A stretch of 46,813 bases of DNA from Mesostigma viride (lineage: Eukaryota > Streptophyta > Mesostigmatophyceae > Mesostigmatales > Mesostigmataceae), in contig RPFO01000620.1 in NCBI GenBank assembly GCA_009746045.1, forward strand, positions 1 through 46,813. The letters run 5' to 3'. The translations under genes and the position numbers were made by a program. The first letter of the stretch is position 1. Every line of letters starts with the position of its first letter. The notes under the pieces are model-generated. The model had not been told where the DNA came from and did no database searches. It was given only the letters and a program-made list of their open reading frames with translations. Below are positions 30,291 through 38,494 of this stretch, piece by piece.

Positions 30291-30781
30291 GCGATTTCGA
30301 CTCGAAAAAGGCCTAGAGACAAGAAAAGTGCGCGACGACAGGCGATATCACTGTACCAGGGCGCATGTATAGTACATTTCGTGCCATGTGGCGACGGCAC
30401 AATAGACGAGATGCACGAAGCTCGCCAGTGCAGCAAATGGATATATAACGAAAGCAATGGTCGCCTGGCACGGAGAAGGGGCACACGATTGGATATTTAA
30501 GGATATTTAACGATTTATTGACGCATGCGATCCGGGGCATCGCCCCAAACGCGTAGATACTAAATTTCGACATCGAAAAAGCGAGCAGAGTTCGGCATTG
30601 CTGTCTGTCAACCGATGCATTTCCAGGTCATTACGTCCATGCCAGCGGACAGGAGACGGTTAGGACGTAACGCCAGCGTCTGGAACGCGTTTATATTGCG
30701 TCGACGTCTTCCCACGCATTGCCATCGTCTCCCCTTTCCATTTTCGTCGACAAAACTCACGCAATATCCGACAACGACGCC

Positions 30782-31324
30782 ATGAATCCCAGGCCTACTA
30801 ACGCAGGGGCCGAGGCGATGGCGATGGTTGAAAGCTTGCACGTCGCGTGCAGCCAGCTCGCGAATCGACTGCGTGATGCCAGGACGTCGCTGAGGCGCGT
30901 CTGTCGCGAGCATGGCGAATTCGAACAGCGCCTGAGCGATGTCGACAATGAATCCCCCGTTCACGCGATCCACGACGCGTGCCTCGGCCCCGTGACAGAG
31001 GATGGAGGACGCATCCTGCTGTTTCACATCACGTGGGACAGCGGCGAACAGGAGCTCGTCCAGGTGACCAGTCTGAACACAGGCTGCGACGATGCGGTCA
31101 AGGCGATGGCTGCCACATTTTCGTCTACTCGTAACCTGCCAGCAGGGGGGCACGTTCCCGTGACGCGAGAGGAAATGCTGGAGTTGTGGTCGATGCACTT
31201 GCGCCTGCACGGGGTGATGGAGGCCGTTTTCCCTCCTCCCATAATTGGCCAGGGGACGATGCAGGGGATGTTGTTTGACCCCAGCACCCCCCTGGATTTT
31301 AATGCAATGTTTGCTGGCTGGTGA
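30782..31324 (+). CDS. Unknown 180-residue protein (B' outer gene)
   Basis: ATG at 30782 is preferred because TATATT at 30692-30697 lies 90 bp upstream, the spacing seen for other genes here. The longer open frame from 30719 has no ATG before this one. Residues about 25-60 are helical and Arg-rich (SQLANRLRDARTSLRRVCREH). A beta-like middle holds GGRILLFHITWDSGEQELVQV, and the C-terminus is hydrophobic and Pro-rich (PPPIIGQG). No family was recognised. The stop is 53 bp before AATAAA (31377-31382), and the palindrome ends 170 bp further on. Base composition is less GC-biased than the other B genes. Confidence 0.6.
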   Translation: MNPRPTNAGAEAMAMVESLHVACSQLANRLRDARTSLRRVCREHGEFEQRLSDVDNESPVHAIHDACLGPVTEDGGRILLFHITWDSGEQELVQVTSLNTGCDDAVKAMAATFSSTRNLPAGGHVPVTREEMLELWSMHLRLHGVMEAVFPPPIIGQGTMQGMLFDPSTPLDFNAMFAGW

Positions 31325-31376
31325 CATAAGTGGCTACTTGATAGCCATGATAATGACCTACCATGGCAATTGAATT

Positions 31377-31382
31377 AATAAA
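31377..31382 (+). terminator. Polyadenylation signal of the 180-residue gene
   Basis: AATAAA is followed by GGCATGATG. It is the last recognisable signal before the palindrome edge at 31493. Confidence 0.5.
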
Positions 31383-31493
31383 GGCATGATGTTCTCCATG
31401 ACAATGAGTTCTAGGAATTAGGGTAATTCATATTATTATTAATGTCTGCCTGGCCATTCCCCAGGAAAACGGGGTCACTCTGCAAAAATTTTG

Positions 31494-32264
31494 ACCGCGC
31501 GGAAGGACTCGCCGTCGAGGATGTCCCCTCCCGGGCGCTCTCAACCGCTTCGCGACGTGACCCCGAGGGACCTTCCCGTACGCTTCCCGTACGCTTCCCG
31601 GTAGTTCGCGGTAGTTCCTACTAGTTGCTGGTTAGTTCCCAGGGAGGGGTGTGGATAGTTCCCAGGGTCTATGGATTTCCCAGGAAATCCCAGGATATCT
31701 AGGGATTCCCAGGGAGGCCAAGGAAGACAGGGACTCTCCAGGGACCCAAGGGTACGCAACAGGGTCCAGGACATTCCAGATGTCCAGGGACCAGAGGACA
31801 TACCAGGTGTCCGGGGACCCAGGGACAGTCCGGATGTCCGCTGGACCGGAGGACATGTCAGACGTCCGCTGGACCGGAGGACATGTCAGACGTCCGCTGG
31901 ACCGGAGGACATGTCAGACGTCCGCCGGACCCAGGGACAGTCCGGATGTACGCGGACGGGCGGGCGGATATCCAGGGAGTGGTCGTCGAGGACATGCGAC
32001 CTGCCACGTGGCGCGAGTGGATTGGAGGGAAGTACGAGGAGGTCGTGGAACCACGGGGGTACGGGGGGATACGGGGAAGCACGGGGATGTACGGAGAGTA
32101 TCCAGGGAGGCGTGGTGTCGTAACCGCAATTCGGACAATGTCACTTGGCTTGTCATACACCCGCCACGTGGCGCATATGGATTGGAGGGAAGTACATGGA
32201 GGTCGGGGAACCACGGGGAGTACGGGGAAAAATGTGTACGGGGGAAGTATCTCCGAACTCCCAC
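31494..32264. promoter_or_regulatory. Repeat-rich leader of U2 with two CACGTG-ATTGG modules
   Basis: There is no convincing gene. CCCAGGG-type words recur from 31630 to 31830. A 28-bp unit (GTCCGCTGGACCGGAGGACA at its start) is repeated exactly three times at 31836-31919 and is itself bracketed by direct copies of GGACCCAGGGACAGTCCGGA. Two copies of an about 80-bp promoter-like block follow, each with GCCACGTGGC (32003-32012 and 32163-32172), GGATTGGAGGGAAGTAC and CCACGGGG. Confidence 0.65.
31836..31919. repeat. 28-bp tandem repeat, three exact copies
   Basis: The units are at 31836-31863, 31864-31891 and 31892-31919. Each contains the palindrome TCCGCTGGACCGGA-like core and GACATGTC. Confidence 0.85.
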
Positions 32265-32816
32265 ATGACCGTCGCGTCGCCGTACCACAGGCGGGAGGGT
32301 GCCGCGCCCGACGCCCGACGAAAGCGAATGCTGCAGCTCGCCGCCGCGCAGGGGATCCCGCCGGCCGTGCAGCAGTCGTCCGGGTTCCTCCAGACCGCGT
32401 TCAACGGCGTGCTCAAGCTGCTGTTCCGGAAAGTGGGCTCGAAGATTATCCGCGAGGCGATCAAGCGGGAGCAGGGGCTCCAGGCTTTACTCCGATTCAA
32501 CTCACCCCTTAAAGCTTTTAACATGGGCGGGCTGCAGAGCTACCTGGGCACCAAAGGGGCGCGCGTGGCCAGGGCGGTGCGGATCGGCATCCGCGTCGTA
32601 CGCATTGTCATGATGGTAGCCTACGTCATACCCAAGGGACTCGAGGAGTTCGACGTGATGGAGCTCGCGGCCGGGACCGCGGCCGACGGGTACGACCGCA
32701 CGCACGACGCGATCGTCGGGATCGAGGGGGACGAGGACGAGGAGCTGGCGGCGCTCGCGGCGGCGGGCGCGGTCGAGGAGGAGCTGTCCGTCGACGACGA
32801 GATCGTCTATTTTTAG
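32265..32816 (+). CDS. Small basic protein with hydrophobic segment, unknown
   Basis: 183 residues from ATG 32265; an alternative ATG at 32232 would add 11. The N-terminal half is basic (REGAAPDARRKRM, LFRKVGSKIIREAIKRE). Residues about 100-128 are amphipathic to hydrophobic (VARAVRIGIRVVRIVMMVAYVI), possibly membrane-associated. The tail is acidic (GDEDEELAALAAA...DDEIVYF). No family was recognised. It is followed after 64 bp by the candidate capsid gene, so the two may be co-expressed. Confidence 0.6.
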   Translation: MTVASPYHRREGAAPDARRKRMLQLAAAQGIPPAVQQSSGFLQTAFNGVLKLLFRKVGSKIIREAIKREQGLQALLRFNSPLKAFNMGGLQSYLGTKGARVARAVRIGIRVVRIVMMVAYVIPKGLEEFDVMELAAGTAADGYDRTHDAIVGIEGDEDEELAALAAAGAVEEELSVDDEIVYF

Positions 32817-32880
32817 CCGACGAGCCGGCGGCGGCGGCGAAAAGTTCTCAGGGAATCGTATCCGGATCCGGACCCGAACC

Positions 32881-33357
32881 ATGTCCGACGTGCGCGTGCT
32901 GACGATCCACTCCGACGCGGCCAACGTGACCGACGCGACCACGAGCGCGGCCAACGAGTGGGTCGTGACCGTGTCGGCCGACGAGTCCGCGCCTTTGCTC
33001 GGCCCGCGGTGGAAGATGCATCTGCTCTACGCGTGCGTGAAGGGCTTCGTGCCCGCGGGCACCAGCCGGGTCGTGGGGATCTACTCGGACGGGTTCCTCG
33101 GGGCGGCGGACGGGGGGATGACGCTGTTGGCGGCCGAGACGGCGCTCACGAACCTCGCGTCCGACGTCACCGTGGTCAACCAGCAGAATTACTTGCCCAT
33201 CGCGAACCCGCGGCTGCTCAGGGACGGGGGCTCGTTCCGCGTGCGCGTGTGCCACCTGGACGCGGCCAGCCCGCTGACCGCGGGCGCGCGGCCCGTCGTG
33301 GGCGACTGGACGCTCGTGCTGCGGCTCGAGATGTTGGGCAGCAAGCCGCGGACGTGA
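32881..33357 (+). CDS. Candidate single jelly-roll virion protein
   Basis: 158 residues, predicted almost entirely beta. Segments resemble those of small jelly-roll (penton or minor capsid) proteins of Polinton-like and related viruses: RVVGIYSDGFLG at about residue 63, and near the C-terminus FRVRVCHLDAAS followed by VVGDWTLVLRLEML. The latter echoes the known pattern of a strand, an Asp-turn, Pro-Val, a Gly-turn and a last strand. The pattern is suggestive only; structure prediction would decide. It starts after GGACCCGAACC with no TATA close by. Confidence 0.45.
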   Translation: MSDVRVLTIHSDAANVTDATTSAANEWVVTVSADESAPLLGPRWKMHLLYACVKGFVPAGTSRVVGIYSDGFLGAADGGMTLLAAETALTNLASDVTVVNQQNYLPIANPRLLRDGGSFRVRVCHLDAASPLTAGARPVVGDWTLVLRLEMLGSKPRT

Positions 33358-33423
33358 GCGCGCGCGGGCGCCGGCGGAGGCAGGGGGCGGAGGGCGGACT
33401 CGGCTTGAAACCGAGCTTACTCT

Positions 33424-33720
33424 GGCCGATTCCTCTGGGGAGAGGTGTGTGATGCCTGATTCCTCTGGACACGAGGTGCGTGATGGCTGATTCCTTTGGA
33501 AGGAAGAGATCACAGTGTAAATCCTCTCTGATGTGAGACGAATCGGGCTGATTCCTCTGGACACGAGGTTGCTTCATCTGCAGAGGAAGACGTCGCCGGG
33601 CTGATTCCTCTGGACACGAGGTTGCTTCATCTGCAGAGGAAGTCGTCACAGGGTGATTCCTCTGGAGACGAGGTCCTGCAGAGGAAGACGTCGCCGGGCG
33701 ATTCCTCTGGACGAAGGGAG
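33424..33720. repeat. Interspersed repeat built on TGATTCCTCTGG
   Basis: The core (C/T)GATTCCTCTGG occurs about seven times (near 33428, 33460, 33489, 33550, 33603, 33655 and 33699). In the last part units of about 50 bp also share ACACGAGGTTGCTTCATCTG and GAGGAAGACGTCGCCGGG. No ORF is supported. Confidence 0.75.
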
Positions 33721-33979
33721 ATTTAGAGCGGCCGGTGTGGAATGCCACGTGGCGAGGTTCTATTGGTTACGAAATTTGGCGCGGCCGGTGTGGAGCGTGG
33801 CCGTAGAGGAGTCGAAGGGACGCGGGGAGGCCACGGGGAAGGCGGGGGGCACGGGGAGGGCGGGGGAGGCGGGGAAGGCGGAGGCGTAACCGAAATTCGG
33901 CGAATCCGATTGGACACGAGAATTGGCGCCGCTGACATAGAGAGTGCCACGTGGCGTCGACGGATTCGACGGAACTATA
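33721..33979. promoter_or_regulatory. Two GCCACGTGGC modules and TATA before fold-back copy 3
   Basis: GCCACGTGGC at 33744-33753 is followed by TATTGG, and a second at 33946-33955 is followed by TATAAG at 33975-33980 directly adjoining the fold-back end AGCGCCGCGCC. The G-rich stretch 33810-33885 is low complexity. The arrangement suggests a promoter firing into the fold-back element. Confidence 0.5.
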
Positions 33980-34813
33980 AGCGCCGCGCCAGAGACGGGT
34001 GTACCCTCTGTTCCACCCTCCCTTTTTGCCCTCTTCACCCCCTTTTTTGACCCCCGAAAACCCCCTTCCCGACCCCCGAGAAAGCCCTGTTCCGGTGTTC
34101 CGGCCCACCCCCCCTGGGCCGGTATCATTTGAAAAAAAAATTTTTCTGGGACCGAAATCCTTCGTTTTGGACTTAGCCGTTTTCGGCCTCTCCTCTTCCC
34201 CTTTCTCTCCCTCCCTCTCCTTTCTCTCTCCCTCTCCTTTCTCTCTCCTCTCCCTCTCTCTTCTCCCCTCTCTTCCCGTCCCTATATATCCAGGGGTATA
34301 GGGTTCTATTTATTTATTTTTCCTATAAAATCAGTTTTAGAAAAGATACCGGCACGCCATCCCGGAAATAGGATATATAAGACGGTGTCCTATTCACGCC
34401 CCACGGTTAAATAGGACGAATAGCCGCCTATATATACCGTTCCTATTCCCGGAGGGGGCGTGCTGGTATCATTTATAAAACTGATTTTATAGGAAAAATA
34501 AATAAATAGAACCCTATACCCTGGATATGTAAAGACGGGAAGGGAGAGGAGAGAGAGGGGAGAGGGAAGAGAGAGGGAAGAGAGAGAGAGAGGAGGCCGA
34601 AATCGGCTAAGTCCAAAACGCCATTTTCCTGGCCATAAAAAAAAAAGTTTTCCAAATGATACCGGCCCAGGGGGGGGGGCCGGAACACCGGAACAGGCCT
34701 TTTTCGGGGGTCGGGAAGGGGGTTTTCGGGGGTCAAAAAAGGGGGTGAAGAGGGCAAAAAGGGAGGGTGGAACAGAGGAATGCACCCGTTTCGGGCCGAA
34801 TCGGCGCGGCGCT
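33980..34813. repeat. 0.83 kb fold-back element, copy 3 (U2)
   Basis: The left arm is nearly identical to 17430-17840, including ACTTAGCCG. The right arm is the same up to the GA tract but carries AACGCCATTTTCCTGGCCAT instead of the GAAGGATTTTGG version. Long open frames crossing it on the minus strand are read-through of low-complexity repeat, not genes. Confidence 0.85.
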
Positions 34814-35330
34814 CTGAGTAGCGACCAATCGGGTCGCTCGGTTTTGGCGGGAAATTGGGGGAAATCGGCGCGGCGCTCTCCGTGGAGATCTCGGGCTGAC
34901 TCGGGGAGTTTCGGGTCGATCGGGGACTCTCGGGTCGGATCGGGGACTCTCGGGCCGACTCGGGTCGAATCGGGCCGAATCGGGTCGAATCGGAGGGAGA
35001 GGGGAGAGGGAAGAGAGAGGGAAGAGAGAGAGAGGAGGCCGAAATCGGCTAAGTCCAAAACGCCATTTTCCTGGCCATAAAAAAAAAAGTTTTCCAAATG
35101 ATACCGGCCCAGGGGGGGGAGCCGGAACACCGGAACAGGCCTTTTTCGGGGGTCGGGAAGGGGGTTTTCGGGGGTCAAAAAAGGGGGTGAAGAGGGCAAA
35201 AAGGGAGGGTGGAACGGAGGAATGCACCCGTTTCGGGCCGAATCGGCGCGGCGCTCTGAGTAGCGACCAATCGGATCGATCGGTTTCGCCGATGTGACGG
35301 ATGGCGCGGCGCTCCAAGTAGCGACCAATC
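34814..35330. repeat. Partial fold-back copy (right arm only) and CGGGTCG micro-repeats
   Basis: 34993-35255 repeats the right arm of copy 3. Between the two, CGGGTCGGATCGGGGACTCT-like words repeat. GCGCGGCGCT followed by CCAAT (GCGACCAATCG) occurs near 34805, 35247 and 35303, so the promoter-like end module itself has been amplified. Confidence 0.75.
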
Positions 35331-35650
35331 GAATCGCTCGGTTTTGGCGGGAAATTGGGGACGGGTAGGGTCCTGGCACGAGGAGATCCACGGGAAGGTC
35401 CACGGGGAGGTCCACGTACGGCGCGCCGGATCCGCGGGACGGACGCGATTCGGGTACGATTCGCGGGTTTGGGACCGTCGATTGGCGCCGTGTCGATCCG
35501 CGGGACGGACGATCCCCGTGTCGGTTCGGAGGATCGGATCCGTGTCGGTTCGGAGGATCGGGAGGAGTGCGCCTACATGAGCCGCCGAGACCCTCGTCTC
35601 CCCTCATCCCTTCCTCTCTCCCTCTCAACGATAGAAGCGCGCACGGTAGA
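35331..35650. promoter_or_regulatory. Upstream region of the 35651 gene
   Basis: Contains repeated GGTCCACG(G/T) words near 35397-35417 and duplicated CGGTTCGGAGGATCG at about 35521 and 35548. No clear TATA was seen, and no gene. Confidence 0.35.
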
Positions 35651-36992
35651 ATGAACGAGACACGGGACGTGTCCAATAGTCTCGCGGGGACGCCGGGCGA
35701 GTCCGACGGTCCCGCCGCGGTGCCGGACCCCTCCCTGTCTGTCACCCCCATGGAGGTCGATCCACTCGCGCCCCTCGTGCCCTGTGGGGCGGTCGAGGAC
35801 GCGCGGGATGTCCCGAGTGTCCGCGCGCCGATGGACCCCGGACGCTGTGCCGCGCCGTGTGCGCCTGGTTCGACGCCGCGGTCGTCAGGGACCCGAGGGA
35901 CTCGGCGTGCGTCACGACGTCCCAGTTCGCCGACGAGATGGACCGCTTCCTCCTGTCCAAGGGCCTGCCGGCGTACGACCGGTCCGGCCTGGCGGGCGAC
36001 CGCCCGCAGGCGCGCGGCGCGCATTTCAACCTGATATCCGCCATCGCCGCCGCCTACGGCGCCGTCGTGAGCGATTTCGGCGACGGCCTGACGCTCTGCC
36101 GTCTCCTCGTCCGTCCTCCGGCCGGCGGGTACCCGTTCGACCCGTCGCCGCTCCCGAAGCCCGCGTCCTTCGACGACGACGGGTACTTCGCCGCGATCGC
36201 GCGCAAGGAGCTGATACAATCGCGGCTCGCCGAGACCTCCGCCGTGCTGGATGAGGAGGATCTGGACCGTCTCGAGTGCACGGACGAGGAGGACGCGTTC
36301 GAGTCCCACCTTCGACGCCCCATGCGTTCGCGCATCTGTGCCAGTTCCGCGTCGCCCGGCGCGCGTACGACCGCAAGCGCGTCCCGCGCCCCGAGTGGCT
36401 CGATAGGACGATCGCCGAGATGAGGCGCCAGGTCTCCTGGGACTACGACGAGTCTGCCAAGGGGAGGACGAGGGCCGGGACGCACATGTCGGATCACCTG
36501 ACGGACGTACTCGGATGGCCCTCGACGGCGGAGGACGCCTTGCCCCTCCAGACGTCCCTCGAAGACGCGGCCGGATCCGGGCAGGACGCCGTCGCCGCCC
36601 TCCGCGTGTCGCCGAACGTGTCGAGCCAGATTTCGGCTGCCGTCCGCGCGTCTGGGGGCGGTAAAGCGACGCGCGCCGAGCCGTTCGTCGGAGATCTCCC
36701 GTCGCGTCTGTTCGCGCGCGTGCCGGACGCTCGCATGTCCTTGTCCGCCTTCCGACACCTCTACTTCGAGCGTCACCTCGGATGGCCGGCGTCCCGGCGC
36801 TTCACCGTCCCCAACGAGGTGGTCGCCGCACAGCTGGCCGCACGCGGCATCCGATTGAGCGGGCGGAAGAGGGGCCGCGACGTCACGGTGGACGGCCCGC
36901 CTGCCAAGAACGTGAAGTGGGTCGAGGGCCTGGCCCTCGCGCCGGGCGTCGTGGTCCGCGAGAGCGACGTCGAGTGCGATGCGGGGAATTAG
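35651..36992 (+). CDS. Unknown protein, composite of three frames
   Basis: ATG at 35651 (MNETRDVSNSLAG). The frame must shift near 35835 to continue as LCRAVCAWFDAAVV, and again near 36310 to continue as FAHLCQFRVARRAYDRK, ending at 36992. The composite is about 445 residues with even composition across the joins. No GT-AG intron fits the joins, so single-base errors or real frameshifts are more likely. Notable segments are QFADEMDRFLLSKG, a Pro-rich turn followed by DDDGYFAAIARKEL, and SAFRHLYFERHLGWP with a basic GRKRGRDV motif near the end. No family was recognised. A DNA-binding role is conceivable. Confidence 0.5.
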
Positions 36993-36999
36993 ACTAGCT

Positions 37000-37194
37000 T
37001 TCTACTAGTGACGTGTTTGCGTTGGTTTGATGATGTGTGGACGATAATTCCGTTTATTACGATTTTTTATTCAATACAATCGATTTATAAATGCCACGTG
37101 GCGTCTTTGTTTGTTTGGTAACGCTAGAGTCTCACTCCTAGGACTCTTTCGCGGACTCGCGGACTCGCGGACTCGCGCGTTCGTCCTTTTTTTG
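37000..37194. terminator. Convergent AT-rich 3' region with GCCACGTGGC
   Basis: Minus-strand AATAAA words near 37050 and 37068 lie in an AT-rich patch (37040-37090). GCCACGTGGC is at 37093-37102. It separates the convergent 35651 gene and the minus-strand MG protein. Confidence 0.45.
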
Positions 37195-37533
37195 TCAAGT
37201 TACGGACGGGTGCGCCAGTCCGGCGACCGCGGTCCTTTCGGGGTCGTTCGCGTACAACCCGTCGAACACCTCGTGCCAGTTTTCGGGCGTCGCGCGTTGG
37301 CGCGCCGATTCCAGATCCTCCCTCGTCGCCAGGTCGAACCACCCGCTATGGCCCTTCTCCTCGCGCAGGCGGATTTCTCGGTCCACGTCCGCCAGGAACT
37401 GCTCGTACGCCTCTCGGTTCGTGTACCCGCGGTAGAGTTCGTCCGGATCGTCCCGGTGTCCGTGGAGGTACGGGTACGCGCGGACGACGAGACCGTCCAC
37501 GAGTCCGCGGAGAGTGTCAAGGACGTTGCCCAT
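37195..37533 (-). CDS. Small MG-starting protein (possible N-myristoylation)
   Basis: 112 residues. ATG at 37531-37533 is chosen because minus-strand TATAAA at 37619-37624 is 86 bp upstream; the longer frame starts before the promoter. It begins MGNVLDTLRG, compatible with the known myristoylation consensus (Gly2, small residues after), although residue 6 is Asp rather than Ser or Thr, so this is weak. The body is helical and charged (REAYEQFLADVDREIRLREE). No family was recognised. It may be a virion-membrane-associated protein. Confidence 0.6.
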   Translation of the reverse strand: MGNVLDTLRGLVDGLVVRAYPYLHGHRDDPDELYRGYTNREAYEQFLADVDREIRLREEKGHSGWFDLATREDLESARQRATPENWHEVFDGLYANDPERTAVAGLAHPSVT

Positions 37534-37662
37534 GTCCGCGTGTCTTTTGTCGGGGAAGGGAGGGGGGGAGAGACGCGCGCGTCTCGTGCACGAACGGGAG
37601 GAGAAAATGTCCCCTCCCTTTATACCGCGGTTTTCGCGCGACTCGACTCGATCGATCCGCTC

Positions 37663-38150
37663 ATGGCGCCCGGATTCCATTCGGCTCGCTCGTTCTTCGG
37701 AGCCGGGTTCCGATCGACGCGCGACCGATCGTCCGGGTCCTGGTGGAGAAGCAAGGACGGCAGCGGGACGGTCGGCGGGGACGGCTTCGGGACGGAGGGC
37801 GACGAGGACGGGGGCGAGGACGGACGCGGACGTTCCGGTTCCCGGTGTCCGTGGAAAGGCGGTCGACGCGCGGTCGCCGCCGAGGTGCCAGTCACCGACT
37901 TTGGCCCGGAGGAGGAGAGGTACGCGTGTGTGAACCTGAACGCGCGGGACGCCCCGCCGCCCGTGACCCCGCAGGTGATGCGGTGGGCGGAGGACGTCCG
38001 CAGGGAGAGGAGGGAGTCGCGCGTCGTGGGCAAGCTGCGTCTTCCGCCGCCCGTGACGACGGGGGTGCTGAAGTGGGCGGTGGAGGCGAACGAGAGGGGC
38101 GAGGGGATGGTCCTCGGTCCGGGATTATTCCGGGACCTACATTATTATAG
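37663..38150 (+). CDS. Uncertain protein with PPVT-W repeats
   Basis: The open frame from ATG 37663 is convincing in codon bias to about 38110. It has a Gly/Asp/Arg-rich leader and two similar segments, PPPVTPQVMRWAEDV and PPPVTTGVLKWAVEA. That frame then runs on to 38553 through genes in other frames. One base shift near 38120 would instead give a stop at 38148-38150, just before the next gene, which is the version listed. The antisense frame is open too but less protein-like. Confidence 0.35.
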
Positions 38151-38168
38151 GGAGCTGCGCGGTTCGAT

Positions 38169-38396
38169 ATGGTACATCGATGCGCGGCCACGACGGTCGC
38201 GGGGTTCCGATGCCAAAATCCGGCGGCGCGCCGGTTCTGCTCCGTCCACTCCTCTCGGTCGCGCGCGCGGACGACTGCGGACGGTCCCGGAGGCGTCCAA
38301 CGAGGAGGAAGGGGGGGAGGAGTCGGACGGGACGTCGGCGGGGGCGTGTCGGACGCGGCGGGGTCCGCTCGGCGGGCCCGTCCTCGCACCGTGTGA
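38169..38396 (+). CDS. Small Cys/His protein with a DUF5763-like motif
   Basis: 75 residues. The N-terminus MVHRCAATTVAGFRCQNPA followed by FCSVH matches the known pattern C-x-A-x-T-x2-G-x-x-C-x-N ... C-x2-H of short zinc-binding domains (DUF5763 type) common in giant viruses and bacteria. The rest is Gly/Arg-rich. TATTATAGG at 38143 may be its TATA but is very close to the ATG, so the true start or frame is uncertain. It may be part of the preceding or following gene through a frameshift. Confidence 0.4.
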   Translation: MVHRCAATTVAGFRCQNPAARRFCSVHSSRSRARTTADGPGGVQRGGRGGGVGRDVGGGVSDAAGSARRARPRTV

Positions 38397-38494
38397 GGTC
38401 GGACGCGTGCCGTCACGCGGTGGGCTCGGCGATCCTGGTGCGCGGGTACAGCGCTCCGGCGCCCGCCGCGCCGCCCGCCCGCGTCCCGGGGGGG

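Larger units (their letters stand above)
14215..31493. repeat. Palindrome 2: 17.28 kb inverted repeat, arms B and B', zero spacer
   Basis: Left arm 14215-22860 mirrors right arm 22861-31493. The hinge is GTTAATTCGG/CCGAATTAAC with no spacer. Paired coordinates sum to 45721 at the axis and 45708 at the outer edge. Most of the arm is identical, but differences are clustered: seven substitutions in about 120 bp of the zinc-ribbon gene (16830-16950), a rearranged promoter patch near 20060-20170, and variants near 18220-18235. Confidence 0.95.

Noticed and set aside
1859-31493. Pure sequencing fold-back artefact as the explanation for both palindromes
   Set aside because: Not excluded, but disfavoured as the sole cause. 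Arms carry clustered synonymous differences, and each axis is flanked by different outer sequence. Kept as an alternative in the findings.
34390-36309. 639-residue minus-strand frame
   Set aside because: It reads through fold-back elements and GA tracts with repeated copies of the same phrase. It also opposes the more protein-like 35651 gene.
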